This document shows, one piece after another, positions 44,015-56,042 of a stretch of 64,000 bases of DNA (position 1 is its first letter; each line of letters opens with the position of its first letter). Below the pieces are notes generated by a model. It was not told the origin of the DNA. It saw only the letters and a program-made list of their open reading frames with translations, and did not search any database. The translations under genes and the position numbers were made by a program. This DNA is from Pilatotrama ljubarskyi (taxonomy: Eukaryota; Basidiomycota; Agaricomycetes; Polyporales; Polyporaceae). The DNA is taken from NCBI GenBank assembly GCA_022385805.1, contig MU277729.1:44062-108061 (forward strand). Direction: 5' to 3'.

Positions 44015-44752
44015 ACCGCCGGTATATGGGTTGCTGGAGAGTTAAATTGCCTAGGGGAAGGACGTAGAATCATCCGGCGGGGCGCCGCCAGGGTGCATGC
44101 GCTATGATGTAGCTGCAGGTCGAGGCCGGGTGTTGTATAGCATAGGATGCCAGCAGCGTTGTGGAGGTGGCGACGGACACGGAATCGCGCAGAACTCGCA
44201 ATTTGTGCAAGGTATCGAGGAGATCGAGGAGCAGTTGGCTGATCGGGGGAGATATTAACTCACCGCTGCGGCAGGTGGGCGTCGAGGACGATGGCGAGGT
44301 GAGAGAAGGCAGCAAACCCGCGCCTCGCCGCCTCAGCGTGCGTGCTCGTCATGGGCGGCTATTTCATATATCGCCTCCTTGCCTTCCTCGACCATCTCGG
44401 ACAATGTGCTGCTTGTTGTTCTGACCATTGCCGGCTTCGAAGCTGCTTTTGTGAAGTCTGTCTTTGGCTCACGGCTCGTGACATCGCCGATATGCGCGCA
44501 AGAGGAAATGCGACTGGCAGGTGTGTTCCCGAATATTTACGGACCTCAAGACACCATCGAAAATTACTGGATGAACGTGAGATCAAGGCGCACAAGCCAG
44601 TGCACGTCAACCAGTAAGTAGCGACTCCTCGCTGATCGTAGTGAAAGCGTCAGATTACGCGTGCTGCGAAGATTCCGACATTGCTGGCATACATGGGATC
44701 ATACTGATACAACGGTAAGGTAGCGACTTCACTTAGGCGGTGAGCCCTTCCT
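44015..44752. other. Intergenic stretch
   Basis: Short frames occur on both strands. One at 44379-44621 (+) has a hydrophobic segment (NVLLVVLTIAGFEAAFV) that could be a decayed membrane exon, but nothing can be joined to it. Confidence 0.3.
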
Positions 44753-45400
44753 TTACATCACCTTCTTGCGGGTGATCACGTCCTCTTTGTGCTCGACTTT
44801 CTCCTCGACCGTAGCCGTGTGGGCAGTCTTGAGAGGACCATCGATCTCATCACGGCTGTACGGCGCCTCAGGGTCACCGGGGCCGTTGTGCCGCATGCGC
44901 GAAACGGAAACGCCAGGCTCGTTCGGAGGAGGCTCGTTCATCGCAGCCGAGTCTGTTGCATGGTGGCGATCCTTCACGTATTTGACGGTTTTGTCCTGAA
45001 GGTCTTTGGGCGAACCGGCCCCCCAGCGGTCAGCCTACATGCACAACAGAAGGCATCAGCTTCATGTTACACGCAGGTCTAGCTTGCCTACATACCTTGA
45101 CAGCTGCCTCCGACGCGCTGGCCAGGTTCTCGTTCCAGCCGGGTGCCTCGTCAGGGATAGGGGTAGAGGTCTTATGTTGCTGCTTGCTCAAGTTTCGCCT
45201 CTTCTCCTGCTCCAGAACCTGATGAAAGACTCGGTCAGCGCGACGCGTTGGTATGTGGGATCTATGCCCCATACTTCCGGGTCGTTATCGTGCATAGTGC
45301 TCGAGTAGGAACGGGGCGTCGCGCTCAGTACAGGCGCCGCAGGACGGACGATGGCACGCTTGAGAACGTTGCGGGAGACGGTGGGGATGATGCTAGCCAT
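44753..45400 (-). CDS. Small mitochondrial protein of unknown function
   Basis: Three exons. MASIIPTVSRNVLKRAIVRP with APVLSATPRSYSST is a typical mitochondrial presequence with a likely cleavage after RSYSS. Across an intron after DNDPE follow VLEQEKRRNLSKQQHKTSTP and PDEAPGWNENLASASEAAVK. The last exon gives ADRWGAGSPKDLQDKTVKYV, KDRHHATDSAAMNEPPPNEP and a C-terminus rich in charged residues that ends RKKVM. About 145 residues in all. The central QHKT...APGWNE...ASESEA-like pattern recurs, as far as I recall, in uncharacterised fungal mitochondrial proteins. The role is unknown. Confidence 0.75.
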
Positions 45401-46160
45401 GGTGGGGAAATGAATGTATGCGAGAGATGAGAGAAAGGTCGTGGAGGATGGTGAAGACGACGGGCAGCGATAGAGGGGTATAAGAATGGCGACTGGGGTG
45501 GAGTTGCGCCCAGACGGCCGTTCTGACCGTTTTGGCATGACGTCGTCGCACGGACGCCTTGCTCCCGTCCTCCAAGACTCCATGACGTCATGGAGCTGTT
45601 GTTGCAACACAGCGCACTTGTTCTTCATGCAGATCGTCGAGCATGTCGGCCATTTTCTTCTGATTAGGAACGCTAGCAAGTACCACTGTATGAATACTAG
45701 ACACGCTCGTGCAATGTGTCATTGTGATAGGTATAGCGTGCTAACAGACGTCGCAGCTGCTCCAAGCTAGTCAACGGAGGCATTCGATGTGTTCGGAGTC
45801 TAATGTTCGAACTCTCGATCGGAATGACACCCACAGGTGGGCACCAATCACGTATGTCGGAAGACTCATCCCGACGCCATACAACTTGGCGAGCCGTCGG
45901 GATAAACTGGCGGTGAGTGATGTCGCGGATAGGCGGGCTTCCCAATAATCCCAACTTGCCAGAGGAGTAATCGCTCTGGACTCGAATGTATAGAGCAGTA
46001 CCGGTCCTAGGTACGTCAATACCACTGGTGCATATATGCTCTCCCATGTTCCGTATATAGTCCTGTCCTGCACTGTGACTCAGCGTAGCCTCGAGGGTAA
46101 TTCGATCTGCTGACTATGTCTACTGCTCGGCGTACTTACATAGATCATTTCCAAGTTGTG
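45401..46160. other. Spacer with a possible decayed membrane-protein exon
   Basis: A minus-strand frame at 45771-46073 reads SIYAPVVLTYLGPVLLYTF and continues for 100 residues. It could be coding, but no start context or adjoining exon is visible. The remainder holds the promoter of the small mitochondrial protein. Confidence 0.3.
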
Positions 46161-46166
46161 CTGTCT

Positions 46167-47899
46167 TCAAGCGGTGTTTTCCTCTTTCTTGTCTGTGACC
46201 AGGTGCAAGGGACCTGCGACAGACGCGAATACTCGCTCGGATGGAGGGCTGAATCGCAACGTTGAGACCGCGTCCACTTGGGTTATGTAAGTCGACTGCT
46301 CCAGTCCCGCATTCTTGAGGTTCGCGATAAAGCGAACGGTGAGCATGGGCACGAGACTGAGGGGGACACTTTATGAGTAGTGCGGGTCTCTGGATGGGCC
46401 TTGCATACCTTCGGCTGAACGCCTCGTTGAGATTGTTTCCCATAGGGAACTGTGGATATTAAACCATACCATCAATGTCGAGATCTCAACCCTTGCAAAC
46501 CGGATTCACATTACTATAGCCGACGGGCTATTACCCTGCATTAGCCTTAGGAAGGAACCGTCTTTGGGTGTTGGAACTTTACCGTAGCTGATGCGATATT
46601 CAATACACCTAGAATGGTCATGGCGCTGAGACGGTGCACTATGAGTACGCTTTGCTTGCAAAGAGATGCGCGTCGTCGTCTTACACGAAGTAAAGGGAAC
46701 CTGGGGTGATTCTGTTCAAAAGTTGTTCACGGTTTGTAAAATCCCACACTCACCATCACGAAGTAGTAAATGCGTCAAGTGCATCTGTATACCGCTGTCT
46801 GATAGTCCCCTGCGTAGACCGACCGTCTTGATGACCGTCAGAACGAGACACAGGACTTCGTATGTCAAATTCACTGCTGAGATAGCTGCAGGGACTGTCC
46901 TCCACGTAAGTCCCTAGCTCTCGCGCACGATAAGTGGTCCGCTCACGATATATCCTGTCAGTGAGCGTTCGAGTTCATGGCACCCGAAGAGAGTGTATAA
47001 TGTTAGCATCGAAACAAGGTCTGAATGTAAGCACATACGTGACATCCTCATCCAGGTTCGGGTCGTTGGTCACCGCCATACACCCTTGGAGTGGCCATGG
47101 TGCTGCTGCACTCTGGTATCCGACCAGTACAGACTGAGAGTCGGACATACGTTAGAAATATACTTCAACGCTAGGTCTGTGATACAGAACGCACCTGCAC
47201 ATAGGGCGACCAGTTGATCAGGCCGACAAGGAATAAGAAAACGCCCAGGTACCAATTACGCGACCACAGCGCCATAATCCGAGCTGCGACGAAGGCTTTC
47301 GCGATCTCGACTCAGCCGTGAGGCGTCGGTGACCCAGCAAGACGACAGACCAGAGACAGCAGCGCTGATAATCACGTGCCCTGCGAATGCGACCTCGACG
47401 AGGACCTGGCAGCTGCGACCGGAAGCGTGAGCTCGGGATATCGAGATGATAGAAACGCCAAAGCCTTTTCCGGTGCTCACGGAACTGCGCACGTACCCCA
47501 TGTCAGTGAGCATGTAGCGGGATACGGTGTTATCAGGGATCTGGATCGCCATCGCTACAGCCATGTTGAGGAGGGCCAGGTAGCGAATGAGGAGGAATAG
47601 CACGGACGCGAGGCTTCGTGGACGTAGCCACGCAAGCCGTACTTCGTCTGATAGAGTCAAGAAGTAGTCGTAGTACAGGAGGGCTGCGGGAGTCACCATG
47701 GTGAGCCAATACTCTCTTTCATTATGAAGACTGTACCTGCGCTGGCGAGCAACGTTCTGACACTATCAATACTTGCACTTTCGAAACCGACGTCTTCGAT
47801 GGCCGGACTGGTCGTTGTCAGTACGACACACGTCTCCAGGTAATTGTGAAGGTGCGTACATGAGGTCGCTGAGAGGGATGCTTGAGGGCATTGTGGCAA
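46167..47899 (-). CDS. DUF6533 membrane protein, copy A
   Basis: The diagnostic N-terminal DUF6533 segment is ALLYYDYFLTLSDEVRLAW, then LRPRSLASVLFLLIRYLALL. Later exons give ARIMALWSRNWYLGVFLFLV and GLINWSPYVQ; GYQSAAAPWPLQGCMAVTND; AVNLTYEVLCLVLTVIKTV; and MHLTHLLLRDG. C-terminal exons give MGNNLNEAFSR joined to VPMLTVRFIANLKNAGLEQ, and the frame ends at 46167. This is a seven-helix-like fungal membrane protein of unknown ligand. After the LLRDG-GSLYF exon the next segment (HRLSAMTILGVLNIAS) is one base out of frame with any GT-AG splice I can find, so this copy may be damaged. The start is uncertain. Confidence 0.65.
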
Positions 47900-48440
47900 C
47901 CGCCGGACTCCGTGGGGATGCAGATTCCAAGGAGAACTTGCAGGCCGCTAGGCGGGAGCGCACGACTTAAAGCCTAGGATGCTCTTGATTCAGTTCATTA
48001 CATTGAGTTAGAGTTCTAGGACGCAGTTGATAAAGTCAAGCTTATCTAGAGCCCTCTGGCGGGCCAATCGTCAAACTCGACAATGTATGATGGGCGCTGA
48101 GGGTGGCTTCAATTGAGACGTCATCTCGGTAGAATACTAGGGTGTAGGTTGAAGAACACCGTGCGCCGCAGAGCTCCTGACTGCGATCAGGTGTCGGCTC
48201 CGTGGTGCTGTCACTTACAGCGGAGAAGGACCCGCCGCCCGCGCTTCGAGATCGCAGCAATGGTCTACGAAGCCCTTGAGGTGGCTGACAGATCGCACGA
48301 AAGAAGTCACGAAGCAGATCGCAAATAGGTCCAAGACAGATCCTATTACGACTCGTGCCATGGCGTCGGGCATGCTTGGAAGGCCGGCTGTATTTGTCCA
48401 ACCACAGGCTGTCCTCAGGGCGGTACGAAACCTCAGTCGA
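47900..48440. other. Spacer between the two DUF6533 genes
   Basis: It contains the 3' end of copy B and the promoter of copy A. A minus-strand frame with a hydrophobic stretch (VLDLFAICFVTSFVRSV) at about 48250-48360 could be a relic exon. No gene can be supported. Confidence 0.3.
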
Positions 48441-49900
48441 TCAGGAACTTTCGACGACAGGGACGACAAACTCTAATCTGGACAGAGCATGGCTGTCGTA
48501 CGGGATAGAGCTGTCCATGCGGCTCGGAGTCGAATTGTTGGTTTGGCGGAGGTTTGCGATGAAGCGTGTCGTCAAAATAGGCACGAAACTATTATATCGC
48601 GCAAGCTTAGTGCGACTATCCATTGGGAACGTCAAGCTATACACTCACACTCTGCTGAGAACGACACTGATGTCGTCGGGCAACTGTATTTGCAGTGTGA
48701 AGACCCTCGGAATTCATCGGAGGCAGACAATCACTCACAGGGCTTTCAGGAAGCTGTAACACACAGTCAGCTGGGGGTAATGTACGGAGAAGGCAGCACG
48801 CACAGACGCGGCGACGACATTGAAGATACCCAGCGCTGTCAGGACCCTGCGGTGGGCTGAACGTCGCTTACTATGCAGAGAAGGTGGCTAGACCCACGCG
48901 AAATAAAGAGAGCCTAAGTGCAGGTCCCGCTAATTCAGTGCGGATCAGATAGACGGACATTGCTGATAGCTCACCGTCTCGTACGAGCAACCCTGTCAGA
49001 GTTGTATGCATCCCTGCTTTTCGCTGCTCTCGATAGGCAGAGACTGTCTTGATGACGGTCAACGTCAAACATAGGAACTCGTATACGATGCTGACGGCCG
49101 ATGATGCTATCGGGACTGGAAGATGTCAAGGATAATCAGGGAACGACGGGTACAATTTGCGACACACAATCTTGGGTCCTGCAGCGTGAGACTCATTGCA
49201 GCTCAGCACATCACCATATTACTTCAAGCAACGCACGCTAGAGGAATGATTGAGATGTTTCGGAAGCTGATGAACTGAACACAGGCAAAGAGCGGCCAAG
49301 GGGCCGGCGCCATCTCGAACCCGTAACTCAAGGTCTGCATGACCGTCTCAGCCAATGCGGAGAGCTTAGTAAGCTGGATAACGACATACCGGGATCGTTG
49401 TTGAGGGATTGAATAGGCCGAACAGAAATAGGATGATGCATATAGCCCAGCTGCGTGACCATAATGCGGAGATACGCAGGGCGGCGAAGGCTGGACGATG
49501 GGAAAATGAGCTCCTCCGTTTCACAGTCATGAGCAAGCAAGGTCTAACCAGAGACTGCGGCGAAGTTCACGACTTGGACGATGACGGCGATATCATAGAG
49601 AACTTGACAACTAGGCGGCTCCTTCAATAGGCCGTTTTCAGAAGATTGTGACATTACACTGCTCACCTTTTTGATGTCATCGCAGGGCCTGAGCCAGGCG
49701 TGACACGCAGAGTGTAGATGAGCACCAGTGATACGTCGAGGAGGAAGCCGTATCTGATAGCAAGAAAGAACGCCTTTCCGAGACTACGTGGGGAGTACCA
49801 TACAATGCGAATCTCGCTCTCCAGTGTGAGAAGGTAGTCATAGTATAGCACGCCTTGTAACGGCGCGGGTCAAAGACGAGGTCGGCGAGACGGGGACTCA
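48441..49900 (-). CDS. DUF6533 membrane protein, copy B
   Basis: LYYDYLLTLESEIRIVWYSP with RSLGKAFFLAIRYGFLLDVS is the DUF6533 signature. SCQVLYDIAVIVQVVNFAAV joins across an intron to FAALRISALWSRSWAICIIL and FLFGLFNPS. Further exons are YGFEMAPAPWPLFACVQFIS, SAVSIVYEFLCLTLTVIKTV, LTGLLVRDG, then GSLYF spliced to AVLTALGIFNVVAASVRAAF. The last exon has VPILTTRFIANLRQTNNSTP and ends VVPVVESS at 48441. All these exons can be joined by GT-AG introns. The order and motifs parallel copy A (TLTVIKTV, RFIANL), so the two are tandem paralogues. The start codon upstream of 49851 is uncertain and may lie near 50070. Confidence 0.7.
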
Positions 49901-49904
49901 AGCT

Positions 49905-50510
49905 GGCAGGCGACGTGAGAGAGAAGCAGCAAGGGCGCCGAGACGCGCGTTGATTCCGCGGGGAGTACATGACGTGTGCGCGAGGACTATATACGAAAGG
50001 CAATGGCAGTACGATCGAGCGTAGTACAAAACAAGAAAATCGAGACTGGGCGTAGTGGAGAGGACGAGACACGAGACGCTGGGCATGAGATTCGTGTTAG
50101 GCGCTCGCGCCGTAACACTATTGTCGGAGAAATCTAAGTGCGATCCCGAGGGCGCTAGTCGCCGGAGCGCCTCTGGAGACCTTCGAGAGCGGCCCGGGGG
50201 AATGGCCCGAGTGCTCGGACCGGCATCCGGAATTGAGTCGCCCTGCCTGAGCGCTTCTGGAGATCGATGGGGTTGATCGAGATGATCTCACGATCGCGGG
50301 AGGGCATCGGGACTGAATCGCGAGGCTACCACTACTCTCGAGCTCGTACCCCGCACCGCCCATTTCGACGAAGGGCTCACTGCCTTCCCTCCTGTACATC
50401 TGTCGTATATCATTCTTGACTCTCTGTACTCTGTGACGCTGTCGCTCGGCCCCTGTAAGTCGCCACGAGCCGTGCAAAGCACCTGGTTGAATCTTGACAA
50501 TACTTCTCAG
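49905..50510. other. Spacer between DUF6533 copy B and the transposase
   Basis: It probably holds the promoters of both genes. I saw no convincing terminal inverted repeat for the transposon. Confidence 0.3.
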
Positions 50511-50512
50511 CT

Positions 50513-53500
50513 ATGGCTCGCGGTCCCAAGAAATCCGAGGTCTTCGTGACCTGCCCCCAGTGCGGCAACGACAAACTGAAGCCAACCGGCTTAGTAAACC
50601 ACATGCGTGCATGCGCGAAGAAGCTGGGGATCGCGAAGGCGGCAGAAGAACTGAAACAGGGGCTCAGCGGCGCAGGTACGTCTTACAGTACATTCCTGCA
50701 GCCTGAGGTCGTCGGCGTGTGCGCCGCGCGTTGCAGATCGCGCAGTAAAGTCGCGCGGTTAACTGATACTTCTCTAGGGCCATCGCGACGTGGGGGGACT
50801 GCTCCACTCGATCCCGAACGCCCCCAGGATGCCGCTTCAGCAAGTGCGAGCTCTCAGATGGGTGCAGATGTGTCGGTACAAAGTACGCTCATTTCAATAC
50901 TGGCCCATATGCCTGCTCACTGTTATCAGTGCACGATCTCACACAGCATGATGAAGGTGAGTATGGAGGCCGGGGAACAACGCCATCCTTCGCTGACTGA
51001 GCCTCACGTAGGGAGACCATCTGTTGAGGTCGATGTCGACATGCCGGATGCGCCGCCACCCTTGATAGCCATCTTCGACGACCTCGCGTCGAGCTCTACC
51101 TCGTCCTCAGGCAACTCGCCGTCAACGTCTGCTGCCGATGATCTACCACTTCCAACGTTCCAGCCGCCGACCCTCCGCAATGCTCCCTCGGAGATCCTCG
51201 TCGACGACTTCCTCACTGTCCCGCACCCCCACTCTGGCCGTGCGCCGACCATAGATCACTTCGAGGACTTCAATCGCAGCGCCGCCGATCTCGATCCCTC
51301 GCAATTGCCAGAGAAGCCCCACCATCCGTTCAATACCCTCGAGGACTTTGACTTCGCCGACTTCACCCGCAGGACGTCACTCAACCAAGGAGAGATCAAT
51401 ACCCTCCTGGCGCTCATCCACCGTATCTGCGACAACCCGAGCAGCTTGACTTTCAAGACTGCCAAGGATGTCAACCAAGCTTGGGAGATTGCATCTCATA
51501 TTGCACCATCTGTTTGTGTAGCCACATCAATTATACCTATCTAGCATGCTGAACAATGCATAGTACCGTGCACACACCGTCACAAAGAAGTATGGGACCG
51601 AGGACGTACCACGCAGCTTCACGTTCTATTACCGACCATTATTTGAGTGGGGTCTCAGCTTGCTGCGCGATCCAATACTCGCGTACAAGTTCGCCTGGGA
51701 TGCGATACGTCTGTTCAAATATAATGGTCAAGAGTGGGAGCGCTTCATTGATGAGCCACATACCGCAGATGGATTTTGGCATATCCAGGTATTGTATCAT
51801 TCTTATGCTTACACAATGTAAACTTACAGTATTCTAGTCTGCTCTTCCCATCGGTGCTGGACCCCTTTGCTTCATTGTATATGCCGACAAGACCCGACTG
51901 TCATCATTTGGCACCCAGAAGGGTTACCCGATAATGGCGCGCATTGCAAACTTGCCAGCCGAGATTCGGAATGGAACAGGATATGGGGGTGGTCAAGTCG
52001 TGGGGTTCCTTCCAGTGGTGAGAGCTGATACTTTCACAGAATATTGACCATTGAATGCTTGCTGATATCTTATACACCTACAAGGTTGAGGATAAGAATG
52101 CGGAGGGTGATAAGGAATTCACCACATACAAGCGTATCATCTGGCATGAGTCGTTCTGGGTCCTGCTGGAGCAAGTCGCTCTTTACGCAAAAACTGGATA
52201 CAAGTTCCGCTGTGGCGACAACATCGAGCGCATTCTCTATCCCATCATACTCATTCTTGTGGCTGACTATGAGGAGCAGTGGGTGTCCTGTCTTGCACCA
52301 CATAACATTTCTAACAATTCGTGAATACAGGGCTATTATGTCCCTCACACGAGGCGCAAACGGTCTCTTTCCCTGTCCTGTCTGTCTTGTTCCTCGGGAC
52401 AAGCAGATCATCTTAGGGATACAGCCACTGTTTCCACTACGCCAACCCTCCGATGGGCAGGCTATTCTGACAGATGCTACACTGTCCAAGACAGAGCTGA
52501 AGTCCAAGCTAAAAGAGCTTAGTCTGCGTCCTGTGTGGGTAAGTCTCAATTTATATATATTAGCATATTGTATTTCAGCTGAGACCAGCCTTAGAATGTT
52601 TTTTGGAAGATTCCCCACTGCAATGTCTATCGTGCGCTGTCGTGGGATCGCCTGCATGCATACCATGGTGGACTCTTCAGCGATCATCTCTTCGACCAGT
52701 TTCAGCAAATCGTTGCAGGCCTTGAGAAGGCATGTACAACAAAAATCAATGATCAGTTAGTTGGTTTTCCCCCACTATAATGATGCTTCTGTTTACTCTG
52801 CCCAATCTGCAGAGCAGACGCAATCCCATCCTGGCCCAATTTGAACCACTTCACATCAATATGTTCTGTGACTTATACTGATGGCAAGAAATATGAGGAC
52901 ATATCTAAGGTTTGTTTCTGCCTCTGTATAGTAACATGCTTACTCAAAATTATTCAGATCATTGTACATGCAAGCTACAATGTTCTGAGCAGAGATACTT
53001 CCCCGCAGGGGTATCTTCTTCTTCAATGCATCCGCCTCTATGTCATCCTGGACATTCTTGCTGGGCTCAAAGTCCAGACTGGCCACACTTTGAAAATGTA
53101 TGCTACACAGCTGGTCTCATTCTCAGCTGCAATTCAGGTGAGCGAGACCAATACTTTGAGAAAATCATCCATACTAAACAGGATCATCTGACTGACGGGT
53201 CTCTCAGAACTATGCAAGGCAGTACCCCGCCAAGAATTGGAACTTCCCCAAGGCTCACACCCACCAGCACCTCATCGATGATATCATCTGGAAAGGCGTC
53301 ACAGCGGTATTCAATGCAAAACTCTTTGAAGCAATGCATGTACCACTCAAAACCATATATGCAGACCAGACCAATTTCAAAGAGGTTGAAGCTCAGGTAT
53401 CTGATGTTTCTCCACACAGTGTTTACCCCTCTATCATTGCTCAACTTCACTAACACGATGCTGATAGATGGTTGTCCATGAACATCGCATGCTCGTGGCG

Positions 53501-54304
53501 CAGGCGATCCGCGCTTGTGTGGATGCGGTTGAGCAGGCTCGCCGGAAGGCAGCAGAGCTTGAGAAACCTCCTGGCCCTGTCAAGGAGGACCCATTTCAAT
53601 TCAGCATGATCCACCTTGGGTCCAAGCAAGCACCAGTAACACTCGCACAGCTAGAGGCCACCAATCGTGATGACTTCGACTTCACCCGATTCCGTCTCCG
53701 CCTAGAGGAGTACTTCAACAGTCACTTCCCTGATCCCGGGAGGAAGTGGATCAGATTGAATGCCCAGGAGCAGGTATCACCATAGCTTCCTGCCTTGGCT
53801 CTGTGTCAGCCTCTTACTAACTGAATTGCATGCTAGATCACTGAGATGCGCTACTTGCGGATTGATTATGAGTCAGTCGTTACCTGGAGACTCGAGACCG
53901 ACCACCTCCGCTGCAGTCCGGCATGGCGGCAGAATGAAGGTCGCTGGGATCACATCATCTACAGGATCGGCAGGGACAAGACCATTGGATTTGCTCAGCT
54001 CATCTTTGTGTTCCTCTTCACATTCAACGGCATCCAGTACCCGACAGCTCTCATCTCTACCCTGGACGTCGTGCGCAATGCTCGACGGAGCACTCGTGAT
54101 CATGACCTCGGCCTCTGTCATGTACGTCGGCGCCAACTGGACACTCCGACAAGACTCGAGTTCATCCCAATAACATGGATACTCCGAGGAGCACTTGTGC
54201 TTGATGACTTCAATTCCACGACCGGCGACGCCTTTGTCATTGACACGGTAGATGGGGATATGTTCTTGCGGCTGAAGCGAGATGTACCGTTGTGGAATAC
54301 GTAG
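50513..54304 (+). mobile_element. Plavaka-type DNA transposase with N-terminal zinc finger
   Basis: The start MARGPKKSEVFVTCPQCGND has a C2H2-like finger (CPQCGND...HMRAC). The middle exons read FYYRPLFEWGLSLLRDPILA, WDAIRLFKYNGQEWERFIDE, GPLCFIVYADKTRLSSFGTQ, HESFWVLLEQVALYAKTGYK and NGLFPCPVCLVPRDKQI. This layout (ADKTxLSSFG, CPxC) is that of Plavaka transposases, common in Agaricomycetes. Later exons give RALSWDRLHAYHGGLFSDHL, HTHQHLIDDIIWKGV, and the C-terminal WDHIIYRIGRDKTIGFAQL and GDMFLRLKRDVPLWNT. About a dozen introns are needed, and I found no internal stop in the joined exons. The gene looks intact over about 1000 residues. Family knowledge: cut-and-paste transposition related to CACTA elements. 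Ends and target duplication were not identified. Confidence 0.75.
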
Positions 54305-56040
54305 CCATGATTGTTATGAATGGACGATACCGAAGTTGTAGCCTACCCGTGTGCATTCGATGGTTGTAGCTTGTTAGTAGTACTAGTAGTCTGTCGGAAG
54401 CACCGTCAGTTCGAGAGAATAAAGCTTGTCTCTGTGCGGTCGCAGTGAACGTCGTGCCCAGCTGGGAAGTAGTATGAGTGAATATCCCAAGGATGACTGC
54501 AAGAATTAGGGCGACACCAGGACTACGACATTCCGGCAGGACCAGCAGCAGGGGTGCGGTTCTAACTGGTGATGGCGGCGGCTGCACTTCAAGTATGACT
54601 ACTGGGCGCTCAGAGCCTTTTGACCTTGTATTGCTAAGTATGCGGCCGCCGAGCCTGAGGTCTACAGCACCGGCCGTCATCCCATACGCCGCTATGACTG
54701 CTTAGTGAATACATACAATGTATTTCCTACTTGAAGTGGCCGTGCTACTGAAACGATACGGTGCCGCCGCCATGTGCCACTGGCAACCACCCCTCCTTGC
54801 AACAGCTCGAATGTCGAGAGGCCAGGCTCAGCTGCGGTGAAAGTGTACTAGACAGGTAAGTGACTCGTGTGCCAAGTAGAGACTGCACTCACAGCTATTG
54901 AGATTCCAGGTGATCAGTGGCCTGATACGGCGCAGGTATGTCCAGAGCCCCATTGACTCGCAAAGGCTACGCATGAGCGACTTTGAAGCCACTGACCCCG
55001 CAACAATAGGCCTCGTAGAACACGCTCGACGTTCGTTTCCGGGAGCGAAAGATTCTACTCGAGGGGCAGCAAGTGTCGCTGCGCCCATTGTCCTCGGATT
55101 GTTGTCCGGATTGGGAAGGTATACCGTCACAGCCATTGTGACAATGGACTTATCAGGAACACGACAGGGCCCGGAGTTCAACCACCGTCTGTCCTTGTCC
55201 TCTCGCCACGACGTCTCAAGTCAGTGGCTCAGCCCTCTCGCCTCGAGCGGCAACCAAAACCCAAACTCTACTGAGCCTGAGCCCGCGCAAGCCGCCTCGC
55301 GACGTGCCTACAATCTCCTGCGGATCCGACCCTGGAACCCGAGTGCGTAGGCGTCGTACCGCAGAAGCGTGGTTCGCAGGGCTTCAAGCAAGTCGGGCGT
55401 TCTCGCTCTTGCACTAGGTACGTTCAAGTTCGCACCCTTTCGCAGCTTGCTTGGGGTTACGGCGCCGTACTGCACCCAGCCCTCAGAGGTTGTCGGCCGG
55501 AGCTCGTCCGAGTCCAACCCCGCGCCGTGCCCCGAACTTCGCCGTGTGGCTACGTGCCAAAGCCTCGCATGATGCACTCAACGTGCACTTTACAGGAATA
55601 CAGCTCTACAATTCAGCGACGACGAACGCGCATCCGGCGGCTCAGTTCTTCAGGTATGTAGTGGCTAGCAGCCTCTATGTCCTGTGGCTAACTCACCGCG
55701 CACTCCCAGGCTTCTCAAGTTCCGTGAGTGCTGCCCCCTTCCTACCTGACTGGCCAGGGTAGCGCGCCACGCGGATCCGACCTTGGAACCCGGACGTTGA
55801 CTACCCTCGTCGATAGAAGGCACCACCACTGGCATTACCGAAGCCCTTCCCTCAAGCCGCTCGCTGTGCCGTGCAGAATTGCGCAAAGATTGCGACGGCA
55901 ACATGTGTGATTATTCCGAGTCCACCCGCCGCGTACGTCACAGAACTCTCATGCAATGCTGCGTGCGACGTTGACCTTTCCCTCAGACCCGTTCAGGAGC
56001 CAGGTACTCTCCATGGACTCTACCCCCCGCCAGAGCCTTC
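54305..56040. other. Stretch between transposase and TET/JBP gene
   Basis: A plus-strand frame (about 54970-55350) reads MSDFEATDPATIGLVEHARR and AAPIVLGLLSGLGRYTVTAI and ends RIRPWNPSA. It may be a real exon but could not be joined. A 22-bp segment at 55320-55341 recurs with one mismatch at 55771-55792. Confidence 0.35.
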
Positions 56041-56042
56041 CA

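Noticed and set aside
50116..54707. CACTA at 50116-50120 and TAGTG at 54703-54707 as transposon ends
   Set aside because: The bases next to the two pentamers do not match as inverted repeats, and the flanking triplets (TAA and AAT) are not equal, so this is probably chance.
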